A DNA stretch of 64,000 nt. Origin: Durusdinium trenchii (taxonomy: Eukaryota > Sar > Dinophyceae > Suessiales > Symbiodiniaceae). The stretch lies in NCBI GenBank assembly GCA_963970005.1, contig CAXAMN010021740.1, positions 141,841-205,840 of the forward strand. Direction: 5' to 3'. Made by a program: the position numbers and the translations under genes. Of this stretch, positions 9,014 to 21,726 are shown piece by piece; the first letter of the stretch is position 1, and every line of letters begins with the position of its first letter. The notes below the pieces were generated by a model. That model saw only the letters and a list, made by a program, of their open reading frames with translations. It ran no database searches and had not been told where the DNA came from.

Positions 9014-10526
9014 CCATGACTGCAGCATCTCCGGCGCAAGCCGCACTGTGCTCCCGTCGTGTTCCTTTTCGCGAATTACGGTTGTGTCTTGCGCCTGACC
9101 GGCCCCCCAGATCCCGAGCGAGAACGGCAGGCTGGAGTGAAGAACGGACAAAGAACAAAGCTGAAAAAATAGAAGCATCTTGAACCCTGGGTTTGATATG
9201 GTTTGATGATTTCCTTCACATGGATTGGGTTTGGTGACATATGTGACATGGAGGTCCACGTCTGGTTGGACATGAATCAACCTATTCAAAGCCCATCACC
9301 ATGTCAGCTTCAACTTGTACCACCCCATCAGCTCCAGCGTTACCCCGCCCGAAAAGGATCACATTACACGAGCCAGCGCGAGCAGCAAGGGAACTCCAAA
9401 GAGGCTCAGAGTGGAGGATGACATCTGGATGCTTTGATCTCCAGGAGGCCCAGTCCAATCAGAGGCCAGCTTGCATTCACCTAGCGAGACAGGGAGAGTC
9501 GAGCAGGGAGCAGCTGCTTCAGCAGCGGACCCATCATGAGGCAGTGAGACTTCAGAACTTTTGAAGGGAAAAAACATTTGGAACACAATCATCGATTCTC
9601 ATTGCCAACTGTCTAGGTCCTACGGTGTGCATCTGGGGTCTTACACCATGATTCATTACGGAAAATAGACATCATGCATAAGTCGCACATAGTCGCACCT
9701 TGTGAGCCGGTGTGAACTGCTTGCTCGTATACTGTTACGTGAATAACACTCGTGCAAAATAAAGGGTTGCTGCAATCGCGTGGCATACCACACCTCAACT
9801 CATCACACCTCCCAGACCCATAGCCACCTGGCAGCCACCGTCACCCCAGTCCTCCCTTCCACTCCACTTCCACACTTTCCAGGCCTTTGGTTGACAGTGT
9901 GGAGACGCACACCAAGGTCTGCGTGCGCGAATTTCCGTGGTAGCCCACCTTGATGGATTGGCCAACCGTCAACAGCACGTAGTACTGCGTGTCCTACAAC
10001 GGGAAATCAAGATCAGGGGCCCCCGACAGCAAGTATAAGCAAGTCTTGACAACTCCTCTAGCTTCAAGAATACACCCACAAGAAAGGAAACAGTGCAGTC
10101 ATGATAGTTTTCCAGGTCGGACATATGCATACATATGCTACTTGTCCAGCTTCTGTCTTTGTCCTCTTTCCAGCTTGTGTGTTTTGAATAATAATATATT
10201 GAACTCGGTTTAACTCTACGGAAGTAGATCAAGCAGCTGAGCTGAGCCCAAATGCTTCAAAGACCTTGCTCACTGCGCTTCTCTGCTTCAAGACTGTTCG
10301 GGTTATTTGATGCCCCTCCTGGGCGCCCAGTAGTTTGCCCACTAGTTTCCGTTGCCCAAGACCCTTCTGTTGAATCGTCTGACAATCCCTTGAACACACC
10401 ACCTGGCCAGCCACCCACGGAACCCACGCTGTCCATATCGAGCACGTAGTCCGTGGGGTCTCCAGTGTTGAAGGCCCGATGCGCGGAGACCTTCATCCGG
10501 CCGTTCTCGAAGGTCAGGGAATATTC
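9014..10526 (-). CDS. DOMON-like domain exons (C-terminal half of the domain)
   Basis: Two minus-strand exons are supported. 10526 to about 10428 encodes EYSLTFENGRMKV, SAHRAFNTGDPTDYVLDMDS, which fits the DOMON pattern of a beta strand, a basic FxTGD turn and a hydrophobic strand. 9131-9014, between a CAG acceptor and a GGTAGT donor, encodes PFSLGIWGAGQAQD then EKEHDGSTVRL, fitting the last DOMON strands (an xWAxG motif, then an H.G... strand). DOMON domains bind haem or sugar ligands, often in secreted or membrane redox proteins. Whether this is a separate gene or the downstream part of the YHYH gene is unclear: the Cys-rich exon between them has a stop at 11738. No start codon or further downstream exon was identified. 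Confidence 0.5.
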
Positions 10527-11737
10527 CTCAGATGCACTCCTGCCATCAGCCCACTCACCCCATCCTATCAAACCCGGGACGACCAAACGAGGCGCGACAT
10601 GAGTCCGACTTCTCCGCGAAGGGCAGCGGAGAGGTCGACACCCTGTGACCGTTTTCTGCCCCCGCACCCAGCTCACCCAGGTCACCAATGCAGGAAGACC
10701 GGTGAGACAGGCGAGGTCATCCGGCGATCGCTGGGAGATGTGGGGAGTGAACCCAGCGTTTGGAGGAGTGAGGAGAGGTGCACCAAAATCAAGCGAGAGG
10801 AACTCAATCTCGGCACATTTCAACCTGAAGCTCTGACACACAGGGAAGCCGTCCATGCTTCTCCCTCAAACATCCCATTTTGGACTCCAGCCAGCTAGTA
10901 TAGCGAAAACTCTATGCTGGCGGCGATCCCAAAACCGCTAATCACGTATCAAGCCGGCGAGCTGACACCAACCCGGACCGATGCCTCCGAATCCATCCCT
11001 GGAACCTCTCAGTCATCCCCGGAACCCGATGCCGCCGGGATGCGCTGAAGTCCTACGGATTTTTGGGTGGGCCGATTTGGTGGAATGCTTTTGTTGGACA
11101 CACAAATGTCGGTCAGTATGGTCGGATGAGTATGGTCATATCGTTTTTGGTGGTCCAGGTACGCCATGCCGCGAGGAGGGTACACCAAGCTGTTCAGCAA
11201 TTACGTGGGGAAAATGACCACGCACATCCACATGGAGCACACACTTGGGAGGAAACACATGCAGTTCCCTTCTCCATCCAAATTGCCTGCCTTGACATGC
11301 TCTCCAATCCCCGTGTTTAATGTTTTCATATGTTTTAGCCTGTGCTGGTACAAGCTCAGCTGGCTTGTGGGCTCACTCTTGGAGATTCCGTGCAATGTGA
11401 GCCGTGGCCAATGGGCGAATTACCCAGGTCGATCCAACCAACGCGCGAACCGAACATGCTCGCCGGTTCGCATTAGTGTAGTTGCACTTTCCCACTCAAA
11501 AAGTTGACAAGTTCAGTGCTCGGTGCGCCCAGCACTGGTGCGAAATCATGTGGTTACAGAACAATCAGTTGAACATGTCAGGCTGAACATGTTCGTATTA
11601 GGGTGTGTAGGTGTGTTTCCAGAGAACACCTCAAACATCCTCAAATGGGCATCTGGTAAGTATTCCTCCCTTTTACCGCTTTGAGGAATTTCCTCAATTT
11701 TCATATTGTAGATCAGATGTTATATATATAGCAATCA

Positions 11738-12290
11738 TTATACATTAGTAATCCTCTCCCAAATTCGTCCAAATTCCCTGTCAATGTCCTGCTTGTCATC
11801 GATGGTGATGGGTGGCGAACTGGCGTGCAAGTTGCATTGCGACAAACTCACGGGCTGCATGGCACTGGTGTTCTTGGTCATGCCCAGGTGACAAAACATT
11901 TGACCTTTGCATTGGTAGCCGGTTCCGCAACCACACCCGCAGCCACAAGCCGTGCCACACCCGCAGCCGCAAGTCGTGCCACACCCGCAGCCGCAAGTCG
12001 TACCGCACCCACATCCGGTTGTATTAGAAGTGCCGCACCCGCAGCCGCAAGTCGTGCCACACCCACATCCGGTTGTAGAAGTGCCGCACCCACATCCACA
12101 AGTGGCACCGCATCCACATCCGGTTGTAGTAGTGCCGCACCCGCAGCCGCAAGTGGCACCGCATCCACATCCGGTTGTAGTAGTGCCGCACCCACATCCA
12201 CAAGTGGCACCGCATCCACATGCACTGGGACAAGTCCCATACTTGTTAGCGCCGCAGCCGCAGCCACAACCAAGGCGCCGTGCCTCAGTC
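11738..12290 (-). CDS. Cys-Gly repeat exon (CGCG units), terminal exon of a Cys-rich protein
   Basis: After a probable AG acceptor near 12290 this frame runs to a stop at 11738-11740. It opens with STEARRL, then a run of Cys-Gly pairs, YGTCPSA, and about 100 residues of CGCG blocks separated by AT, TTTT, TF or TS linkers; the longest regular unit is about 17 residues. I count roughly 37 cysteines in this block. It ends with QCKGQMFCHLG and a non-repetitive, hydrophilic 45-residue tail. The lack of Lys and Arg in the repeat argues against a classical metallothionein, although metal binding is possible; a disulphide-stacked beta-solenoid is the other idea. Being directly downstream of the YHYH exons on the same strand, and with a similar CGTGCGCGCG stretch at about 16.25 kb, it may belong to the same gene. 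Confidence 0.6.
11928..12225 (-). repeat. GC-rich minisatellite encoding the Cys-Gly repeat
   Basis: At DNA level the Cys-Gly block is made of variable 21-51 bp units related to gcagccgcaagtcgtgccac (plus strand), interspersed with acatccggttgtagtagtg units. Because the unit length keeps a multiple of three, all six frames stay open over long stretches; the antisense PHPQPQ and AAAS reading frames are by-products. Confidence 0.8.
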
Positions 12291-12299
12291 GACTTGACA

Positions 12300-14010
12300 T
12301 ACATAAAATGAAAGAATGCCTTGTAATGCCTTGTAATTATATATGTACGCACGAAGATATCATTCAGTGGAAGATGTTCGGTATGGGGCTCCTGGTCTGC
12401 CAGGTTGTTTGATCTGCTCTCTTGTTGACTAACACCACTATTGCCCTTCAGTCCAATTATAGCAGTATAGCATATTATAAGCATCTTTAATTCAATGCAA
12501 ACTAAACGAATGTACATAGCTACCAGGTCACGGTTTTGACTGGTAGGCTGATGGGGAGGGGAATGCATACCATACTTATATTGTTATTTTCGCAGTAGGG
12601 AAACAAAGATTCTAGCAAAGACAACAGCGTTGCCCTTACAAGAACACTACTTTCGGTTGCAACCTATGTTTCTCCCTGTCCATATCACAAGGACTGGGTG
12701 TGGCAGTTTGAGATGTTTCGTTCATCGACCAAAACTCCTCGGACCCTAGAGCATCCCATGGACCGAAACCACCCGCTGGATGCTTGGACTGAGACGGTCG
12801 TTCAATTCTTCGGGGCGTGACGGTGCCCGGCCCTTCAAATGCTGCTCCGTGTGACTGAGGACGAGATTAGGCATGACTTCAGTGTTTTGCCAAAAACGGT
12901 CGATTTCGACCTCCAACGATCAAATTAAAAGCACTAGCTCTGATTTCACACCCTGCTCTGATGTCCCTGAAATGCTAGTATCTACTAGTACCCCTAAAGA
13001 CCGTATCCATTCCTTTCCCTCCTGTCAAGCACTTTCTTGCTGCCCTTGTCCTCTTCTTGACTCTATAACGTTTTAGTTTCATTTGTGTTAACTGGTTCGG
13101 ATGATCGGAACTGATGCCAGGCTTGAAAAGAAGGCGATAGCGACATTGAATTTGTGAAAGCTGGTTGGAAGAATGTTGAACATCAGCAAAAAGTAGCAAA
13201 AAAAAAACTCAAAACAGGGAAACATCTATGAAGAGTTGAGTCTGCCGGTACTTGCGAGCAGTGAGGAGTATACACTTCAGGTGTCCACTCTCCTTCATTC
13301 CTATAGATTCTATCCTGCTCCCGCTCCCGTTCATTTCTCTTTGCTTTGCTGTGTCTCTTTTCCTCTCCATCATTCTCCATCCATTGGTTGGTGCCTACCT
13401 CTTTTAGACAAGACTTCAAAAATTAACAATCTCTGTGTCTCTTGTACGGTCATGTTAAAAAGCATCGGGCTCGAAAGTGACCATTACGAAGCGCTTTTGC
13501 ATATTAGAGAATTAGAGAAACCAAGACTAGTCAAGACTCCATACCTTGCCTGCCTTACCTAGCCTAGTCTGCTAGAGTCAGTGGACCTGAACACAAAAAG
13601 CTGGGGTTGGCAACTGAGAACATATTCGAGAACCGTCACAAGTCTTCTGCAGTATGCAGTACTCATATCAAAAACATCTGGGCTTGACCAAGTAGCTGTC
13701 TTGCCCTTCAACTTGCCCTTCAACCCAAAAGGCAGCCCGCGGTGGACGTCTTTGAACATCGCATGCTCAGGGCATCCTCGCTTTCAAACGATGTGACGCT
13801 AGGCTCCCACACACTGTTATTTGGATCCTTTGCCCTTACACTGGAGCCTGCGTGAAGCGATCGTGAAACCCACCTATCATGATTGCTAACATATCATCAG
13901 CCTCAGGGCTGAGATGGATATTCTTTGAAGATTGCCAGGATCATGACACAAACACACCAAAAAAATACAAAGAAATATATGCAGCGCGACTCCGTGAATG
14001 AGCTCTCCAC
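12300..14010. other. Probable intron or spacer between YHYH and Cys-rich exons
   Basis: No exon was supported on either strand. The stretch is mixed AT-rich sequence with short A runs near 13197-13206. It is consistent with an intron of the minus-strand gene if the Cys-rich exon is part of it. Confidence 0.4.
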
Positions 14011-14014
14011 GTGT

Positions 14015-17000
14015 TTAGGCTGTGGGGGTCGTGGCAGGCACATAATTACAAAAAACATATGTGTATTTCAATAAGGGAGACCCCCAACCAATGGGATGTT
14101 GGTTTGTTTCCCTTCTTTCAGGGGGTACTTGGACATCATCGTGACCATGACTTCTCGGTCCTGTTCCAGTGAGAAGCTTTCCACCTGCCATGATGGAGGT
14201 CTGCATGCTGTGGCTCTCAGACTTGCTGCAAGGCTCTCCATCCTTCCGCGAGCGAAAGCTGGACACATTGCCCAGCTGAGCTCCGCGCAAGCAGGGGGGC
14301 ATGTAAGGTGCACTGGGCAGCAAATAGTAGCGATACTCACCCGTGAGCTCGTCAAAAGCACCGTGGCACTCATCCAAGAGCTTCTTCTCAGTTCTCACGC
14401 CACCTGGTCATGGAAGTTGAGAAAATAGGGCACTTGAGGAGTCCAACTGGATCTTGACCTACGAACAAACTGCAAGCTGGTGAAAAGCCAATATAGGATC
14501 CTGCGAGGCTTCCCGTCGAAGACAGGAAACACAAAGCAGACATCGGCAGAATGGAGGGGGGGGACCTTTTCTGGAACAATTCTTCTTCATTTGGCAGTTT
14601 TCTATCTTCTTCATGACTCCGGATCATTCAGGTGACTTCTTCTAAGACGAACGACATGGCGCCAGCCCCCGCGGCCTTTGAAGGGGCCCATGATCGGTGC
14701 TCCATCGAGAGCCCAGCCGATCTGGACCTCAGGGCCATGCTCCGGCCAGGCGGCCGCCCCGGCGCTCTTCCACCAGGCGCTCTTCTTGGGGACAGGGACG
14801 CCCAAGGACTTCAAGAGGCAAAGAGGTGGCGCGTGGTAGTGGTAATGACCTGAGATTTCCGGGAATTGGTCAAAAACCACAGGAAGTGTCACAAAATCCT
14901 CCACATACATGCCAAGTCGTTACAACAAACATGAAGAATGTGATTTTTTGTTATTCTATGCGATTGGCCATCAAGAAAGAGATACTACATACACAAAATC
15001 CTCAAGACAAGCAATCTCAGGTGACCGTAAGTGTCGCCATGACCACCACAGTTGTCAAAAAGCCACGTCATTCCCTCCTGAAAACGCAAAGCAACATCAC
15101 TCAAAAGAAACACAGAAAGATCCAACAACATCCAACAACCACAATGAAGCAAACATACATAGATAGAATAATGCGGTCCCCCCAAATAGATCAGAAAACT
15201 CCTTCGAAAAGTCTTGGGGCACTATTACGGCGCTATTCGATCTAATTACTTAATTTCTCCAAAATAAGCCCTTCCTTTCCTCCCCGCCGTGTGCGGCATG
15301 CCACTTCAAACCAAACATGTTTGTGGGCTCCTGTGACTCCTGTCTATAGTTGGATTTCAATTATGCTGTGGTCATGTTCTGGGGTCACACCAACGCATAC
15401 ACCTCAACACATCCCTGGCCGCTGGACCCACGGAATCCACAGTCGAAACATCGACGCGGTCGACCGTAAAGGCCCTGGGCAGCCTGTGCCCGGGCTGAAG
15501 GTGGACTCATCGGTGGGTTGATGCGACCCACGGGATGCGACCGTGTCCGTGAGTCCGTGGGTGAACACTTCTCCTCCGGATGCTCGTTGACGAAGAGCAC
15601 GGAGTTCATGGCCACACCCACCACTCCGCCCACCTGCGAGCCGGTGCTGATGAATGTGGTCGAAGGCTCTGCCAATTGGCCCATAGTTTCAGGGGTGGAT
15701 TCTTAGAATCGATAAAATCACATGAACATCATGCTCAGATCCATTCAGATCCTGTGAATTTCGGAGCATCGCAGTACCACCGAAACGACCCAGTGCCAGT
15801 GCCAAGCCGATTTGGACCACCAATCCTGGTCGAGCTTGTGGGCCGCGCCCGGCGTGGTGAAGGGCTTCGGCAGCTGGATTTTCAGGTCGCGCACCCGCGG
15901 GATGAAGGGATTCCTCAGGAAGGACATTGGAAGGACTGAAGGAAAAAGCATAGAAGGTTTGAAAGACTGGAAGGCATTATGACCTGGGAAGAGTCTCTAG
16001 GGTTGGAAGAAAATCTTGAATGATCTAAACAGATATATGGGTGATCATTATCACTACAAAAGAAAACGTCCAGAACTGAGAAAAAACGAGAAACGTCTCA
16101 TACTGTTTGGGCTCACCCTATATTGTTTCAGAGTTGCCAGCAACGTGGCCTCCACCCCGTTTCTGCTCCTTTCGTCCGTTTCTGCTCGCCCGGTGGCTCT
16201 GTCTTCGGTGCTGAGAGGCGCCTCGTTCCGCAGCCGCAGCCACAGCCGGTGCCACAGGTCATAGGGCAGTCGGGCAGATCCGTGCCCTGATGATGTCCAA
16301 AGGTGAAGACATCCTGAAGGGATCACTGGTGACCGAAGCAAAACGAAGGATACGAAAGAAACGGCTCAACATTGATGAAGGAACTGAATCATCTGTTGAG
16401 ATATCATGGCCTGTAGTGAAAAGCCCATGAATGAAAGTTTGTTCCAAGTTCCAACAAAATGTTCTGAGTTACGATGGTTTATGATGGGTTTATGACCCCA
16501 AGTCCGTTCATGGACTGAAGCTTTACTATGGTCCATGGTGGATATGCATCTTCCATGTGATACAGCCGTTGGGAAGGCAAATGAAGGCAGTCTGAGACAG
16601 ACTTTGGAGCGCCCTCTCGGCCGAGGCACTGCCCCCGCCATCTGGGCCGCGTCCTGTCGCGTCGGAGCCCCCGGCACTGTCCCCCGGCAGTGTCCGACGT
16701 TGGATCAGAACAAAGCCTGATAAGGGTGATAGCTTGGCCGTGCTAGGGGACCAGGACAAAGAAACAATGACAAACAAATACTAAAAGGCTCTCTTCTTCG
16801 GAACACCACAGTTGTCATGTCTCAAAGTGATGCTGGGACCCCCACTGTGAGTTTACAATGAATTTCTCTTTCTAGGGGTGGCGAGTGGTGGCAGCCTCTT
16901 TCGAGACACGTGTTCCAAACATGATACAATTACTACTCTTCCTCCACGAAGCATAAGCTTCCCAGGAGTAGGTTTCAGGGCCAATGTCTGTTCCGGGGAA

Positions 17001-17500
17001 GGAATGGCCATTGGGAATATCGGCCCCATCATGCATGCTAGAGGCTGCCGAGTGACCAGTGCTAGATTTCAGCGGATCCACAAAAAGACTATGCAAAGGC
17101 GTAGTGGCAGTGGCAAACAAACCGCGAACCCTTTCGAAAGTTCTTTTAGCCCATATTGGCCCCACAAACTACCTTGTCGATTGCAAGCAGCTGGTGGTGG
17201 CAAATCCACTTGAGCGAAGCGTCACACCCCAAGCAATTCTCGTCCACAAAAAGGACCCTTTCGGCATCGGAGCCACGTTCGGACATTGCGCGGGAGTCCC
17301 GTTCGGTGGTTGTCAACCCCCCAGCGGTCGGATTCCCCTGGGCAGCTCCGTGAATTTCACCCGTCCGCTCCTTGTTGAATCCAAAGCCACACCACATATC
17401 CTCTGGGCAGTCCCCGGTGACGTGGAGCTCGTTGTCATGGGCGTGGATGGTCCAAGTGGAACCCAGGTGTTCGAAGGTGAGGGTGGCGCTCACCGCGCTG
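14015..17500 (-). CDS. YHYH-domain protein with an upstream DOMON-like half domain
   Basis: A chain of minus-strand exons encodes a YHYH domain. About 15900-15790 carries RDLKIQLPKPFTTPGAAHKL; about 15640-15570 carries GGVVGVAMNSVLFVNEHPEE; 15077-15026 carries EGMTWLFDNCGGHGDTY; 14849 to about 14665 begins GHYHYHAPPLCL and includes IGWALDGAPIMGPF; about 14400-14250 carries KKLLDECHGAFDELTG and ends in PPCLRG. The 15026/14849 join is phase-checked and rebuilds DTYGHYHYHAPP, the family hallmark. Upstream, 17500-17345 encodes LTFEHLGSTWTIHAHDN and EDMWCGFGFN, like the first half of a DOMON domain. A further exon near 16310-16150 has a Cys-Gly stretch. The YHYH domain has no firmly known reaction; its His and Cys residues suggest metal binding. 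The start and the exact exon number are unknown. Confidence 0.75.
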
Positions 17501-18477
17501 CCTGGGTCGAGTCACCGCGCTCCTCCCTGGTTGGAGGCTTCCAGGTTGGAGGCCATCGCTATTTGGGTTGAAAATTCATCGCGTGGCGCCTGCCTACCCC
17601 CTCCGCTGCCATGGCCCAGTATGGCTGAGTGATGCCGTTTGTGCGTGTCCCCCTGTGGATGTTACAGTATCTTATGTCACCTTAAATGCCGACGTCTTGA
17701 GGTGCAAAAAGGAGCTGCTGTAGATTGCCTGAAGCTTGGAAAACTACGGATTCCCTTTTGACATCTTTTGACATCTTTTTGACGATGGGGGTTGTTGTAT
17801 TCCGTTGAGACATGTTGAAACTAGATGAAGCTATACTATAAAGTCACTGAGATGCTTTTTTTTGCGGAGGTTTTAACCTTACATAAATGTTAGATATATA
17901 TATATACTGTACAGTATAATAAGAAAGCTTTCTATTGAGCACCTTCCAGGCTGAGTACCTCAAAGACATCACTCATCACAATTCCAAGTTGCACAGGGTG
18001 AACCATAAGGCCAAGCGCGACATGGCACGATCCAGTGTCACTGATCGGAGAGCCAACAACTTTTGGAGCCAAAAACGCTACCGGGTCACCGGCGGAAATG
18101 GACCCTGACATTCCGAAAAGCACTAGCTGGAGTTGCCACATGTTTCATGGATTTTCATGGTTTCAAAAGTCTTCAACAAAGGTCTCAAACATCTTGAAGT
18201 CGATGAACAAATCAGTAGCGTCCAACATCAAAGCACACCTGATAAAGGGTAGGTGTACAACAATGCAAGCAGTGCGCTTTTACGGCCGATGACCTGAACC
18301 CGTCCATCATCTCACTGAGAAGAACGGTGGGTGTGCAGTCCGATGACATGATCGTTCGCCATCAAACATGATCAAACATGAACGGCAAAGGACCGAACCC
18401 ATCTAAACACATTCAATAGGAAGAGGCTCTTCTTCACCCTCGGTTTTCCACCTTTATCCTTCACAAGCCTCGATGTT

Positions 18478-21400
18478 TCAACCGAACCCAGGATCCGGCG
18501 CTCGCTTCAACGCTTGGGCGGCCGAACCCGTTCCAAGGCCGGCATCAAGAAGCGCTTCCCATCGATGCGGGCGAGGACTGGAGTTTCCGAACGATGCACC
18601 GGCTAGGGTTCGGTGCAGCGCGAATGAGATTTGGCTGAATTTGGTCCAGTCGAAATTCCACGATGCAACATCAGAACTCGGGCTGACTGATCCTTGGTCT
18701 CAAAGATTTACACACCAAGAGCATCCAAGAGCTAAGGCAATCAAACTATATCAAACTGATCTGCCACTGTAGTTCTCATTTGCAACTTCAATCAGGGGAA
18801 GAAACAAACACGGCCCGCGCATGATGTATTGTTGTGCCACTCTCGCTTGTGCCTCTCAACGCCAACAATGGCAAATCAGCACTGAAGCAATATTCGAGTA
18901 GTTCCTGGCACGTCACCAATACGAGTTGGTCTCCGATCGGTTTGTTGGCTCTGTTGTTTGGCGTTGAGATGAGGACTTCTACTGGATTCAATCTTAATCT
19001 TTACCCCTGAATGTTCGGGGCACGTCTTAGTTTCATGATCCTTCGATTTCCGCTGGATATGCCCAAGAGTGCAGTGCAAGACAACGCCATCAACAATCAA
19101 CCACCATCAACAACCTGTATTCCTGCCAATAGCGGCCTCTGCCATCTTCTTGGGAATAGGCAAGCCTGCCACACACTTTCAAACACGTGGCAGCATCAAC
19201 ATTGACATACTAGAGGGATCCAAAGGGTTGTTGGCACTTGAATCATCTTGAATCATTAGAAGAAACACTGCGATGCCGGGTGTCCTGAGCATGTATATTA
19301 CACTGCCAAGCCTGGTGTCTGAGATTGTCTGAGTGTTTTATTGAAAGGCCAAATGCGAACAAAAAGGAACGACCGTAGACAGTATACATAGACCACAGGC
19401 CCCTCCAATTAGTGTGCAAACGGTATGACTACACCCAGTATACATCACTAATTCGAGTGACTTTGTCCCTCACCAACGACGGTAGGAACGACCTGGTGCT
19501 GCTCACGACTGGCCTCGAGACAATGCCCCGGCCGCAATATCCGGTAGATCGCGCCCTGCGGTGATCAGCTTCGCAATGTTCAAACATTTGTTGACAAGAG
19601 TAACATAGAGTAACGATCTTACTGTTTTATACGGTTTTCATATTATTCTTTTTAGAATCACGGTAATCTACGATTTCACTTGAAAGGTCTAGATCTTGTT
19701 ATCCAGGTCCTTCCATTCTTAAACTAGCATGTCCATCTGGGCAGTCTGGATGCTAACTTGCAGAAAATCTGCTACCAGTAGTGTGGATGAAACAGGATCT
19801 AAATCAAATTCAATTCAACATGCACCGTCAACGATGTTTTCGCGCTTCATTTAGACAGGGTGGCTTCAGGGGCTTCTTTGAAGCTGAGACACAGCTATGC
19901 GATGTCATACTAGCAACTATAGTTCAAACTCTCTCATATATGTATATGTATATATATAACATTACATATTATATATACTGTATATAACTTATCAAACTAA
20001 GTACATTAACATATAACACAATAACTGGCAGCTAGCAACTTAGCCCCAAACCAAGTTCCACTCACCATGCCAAAAAAATGCACCATGCCAGAACTCCCAG
20101 GTAACACAAAGCTCACAGCTCTGGACATCTTCTGGACCTCAGCTTTCGGCTCGCGCGCGCCGGCGGCACGGCACGCCCGCCCGTCGCACCTTCGGCCGAT
20201 CGCGCGACTTCGGCCCAGGCGGTCTCGTCGCCGCGGAGGATCCTGCGACAGGTGACCCTAAAGAGATGCGATCTCAAAACCAAAGAGATGGAGTTAATTA
20301 CATTGTAAACACAAACAACATATACATGCAGTTGTCTTCAGAATCTATTCTTGCATCGCAGCTCCCCCACTTCAAAGCACCTCTTCCACAGCTGTTCTGT
20401 GTATTCCTTGTCTTAATGTCTGAACCGGATTTTCACATTCCAGGAACCCAGGCAAGAACTGCAAAAAGAACGTGAAAAAAAACTATCCATGATAATGGTC
20501 GCTATATATCGCTATCAATCGGTGTATCTCCAAGAGATCGCGACTTGTTCTTTTTCGAGCGGAGATTTGGCATGACCATGAATGACCGTGAATTTGCACA
20601 TGTCTCAAAAGAGACACCCTTAAACCACTGACGACCACTGGGTCTGAGTAAATACACGTAAACACGCACAAACAAAAGCGCCGTGTTCGACTCCCGTTTC
20701 ACCCAAACATCGACCCCCAACGACCAACGATAAACCCTACTATGGAACTACACCGTACCAAAAACCTCAAAATAGTAAGTATAATATGTAATAGTAAGTA
20801 TATGTAAGTATACTATTTTGAGATTTTTGAGGTGGTTGAAGTAAAAACCAATGAACATATTCATGCTAATAATGCTGCGTATTGGGTTGGAGGCCATCGG
20901 CAAGTGAACTTTATGAGCTCAGAGACCGTGTCGTCCAAACCACTGGACCTGAATCTGAGCTGGGCATTGAGGCCCTTGAGCATGCCGCAGGGATCCTGCG
21001 AGCGACCAGCGGGACCAGCGGTGTTTGAAGAAGCAGACTGCCGTAAAAGCATGGCTCCAAACAAATACAACCTTAGTGGGATAATCGTCTGCTGAGCAAG
21101 CTTTGTCATGTACCCACATACCATGGACAAACCGATTTTTTGCCTCCTGACCATATGCGGTTTAAGGCAAGTGATCCAGCTGAACGCAACCTTTTTGACG
21201 TTTTCACCACCCAAAAAGCTTGGTCGCTCCGCGACCATCCGCGACCGTTTCGGCGGACCGAAGCACATTCTCGGCGGACCGTGGCAGCAACAGCAGCACA
21301 GCATCTAAACCTCTCCCAACCACAACACGGTTTAACACGACAAGCTTTTGCAACCACTATAACATACCTATATTTGTACCTATATATAATTAATATACTA

Positions 21401-21726
21401 TAACCACTATAACTAATAAACCTTCATGAACCACCAAAGAAGCGCATCCTAGCGGCATCTAGCGGTTAGGCACCCCCCCAAAACCTGGCATGAAGTCCTT
21501 AACTAACTGTCAATGCTACATTTTCCTTCAACAGATTGTTGCAGGTTCCACCCACCAGCTTTGGGCTGCATCTCCACCCACCGGAATGAGCAAATCGATC
21601 CCATGGATCTCCCATGGAGTTGACTCCCCTCCGGAAGACCCGCAGCGACGGATCCATCAACTCCTCCCGCAAGATCGCAGCGGTGTAGGGAGACAAGCCA
21701 TCATCAGACAGAGCTCGTGGGTCGGC
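18478..21726 (-). CDS. Unidentified multi-exon gene
   Basis: Several minus-strand exon candidates have coding character and splice-site context, but I do not recognise the family. 21726 to about 21583, after a TAG acceptor, encodes ADPRALSDDGLSPYTAAILR and MDPSLRVFRRGVNSMGDPWD. About 21030-20915 encodes LLRQSASSNTAGP...GMLKGLNAQLRFRSSGLDD. About 20243-20130, very GC-rich, encodes ILRGDETAWAEVARSAEGAT followed by a Pro/Arg/Ala tail. About 18660-18478 encodes WTKFSQISFALHRTLAGASF and EALLDAGLGTGSAAQALKR and ends with a TGA. Frames between exons were not all phase-checked, so these could belong to more than one gene. No signal peptide, membrane span or catalytic motif is visible. Confidence 0.45.
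20767..20832. repeat. AT-rich inverted repeat
   Basis: The 12-base arms CTCAAAATAGTA and TACTATTTTGAG flank a roughly 30-base loop of agtata/taatag motifs. It lies inside an intron of the unidentified gene and could be a degenerate foldback element. Confidence 0.6.

Noticed and set aside
11812-12412. Long plus-strand and second minus-strand ORFs over the Cys-Gly block (Pro-His-Gln repeats, Ala-Ser repeats).
   Set aside because: They are shadows of a GC-rich repeat whose unit length is a multiple of three. The chosen frame alone ends in a normal non-repetitive tail and shares its Cys-Gly pattern with the 16.25-kb exon.
20660-20710. A tRNA, suggested by a gttcgactcc T-loop-like motif.
   Set aside because: No matching acceptor or anticodon stem could be folded around it. 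Other gttcgac occurrences (6109, 23850, 58560) also lack a cloverleaf.
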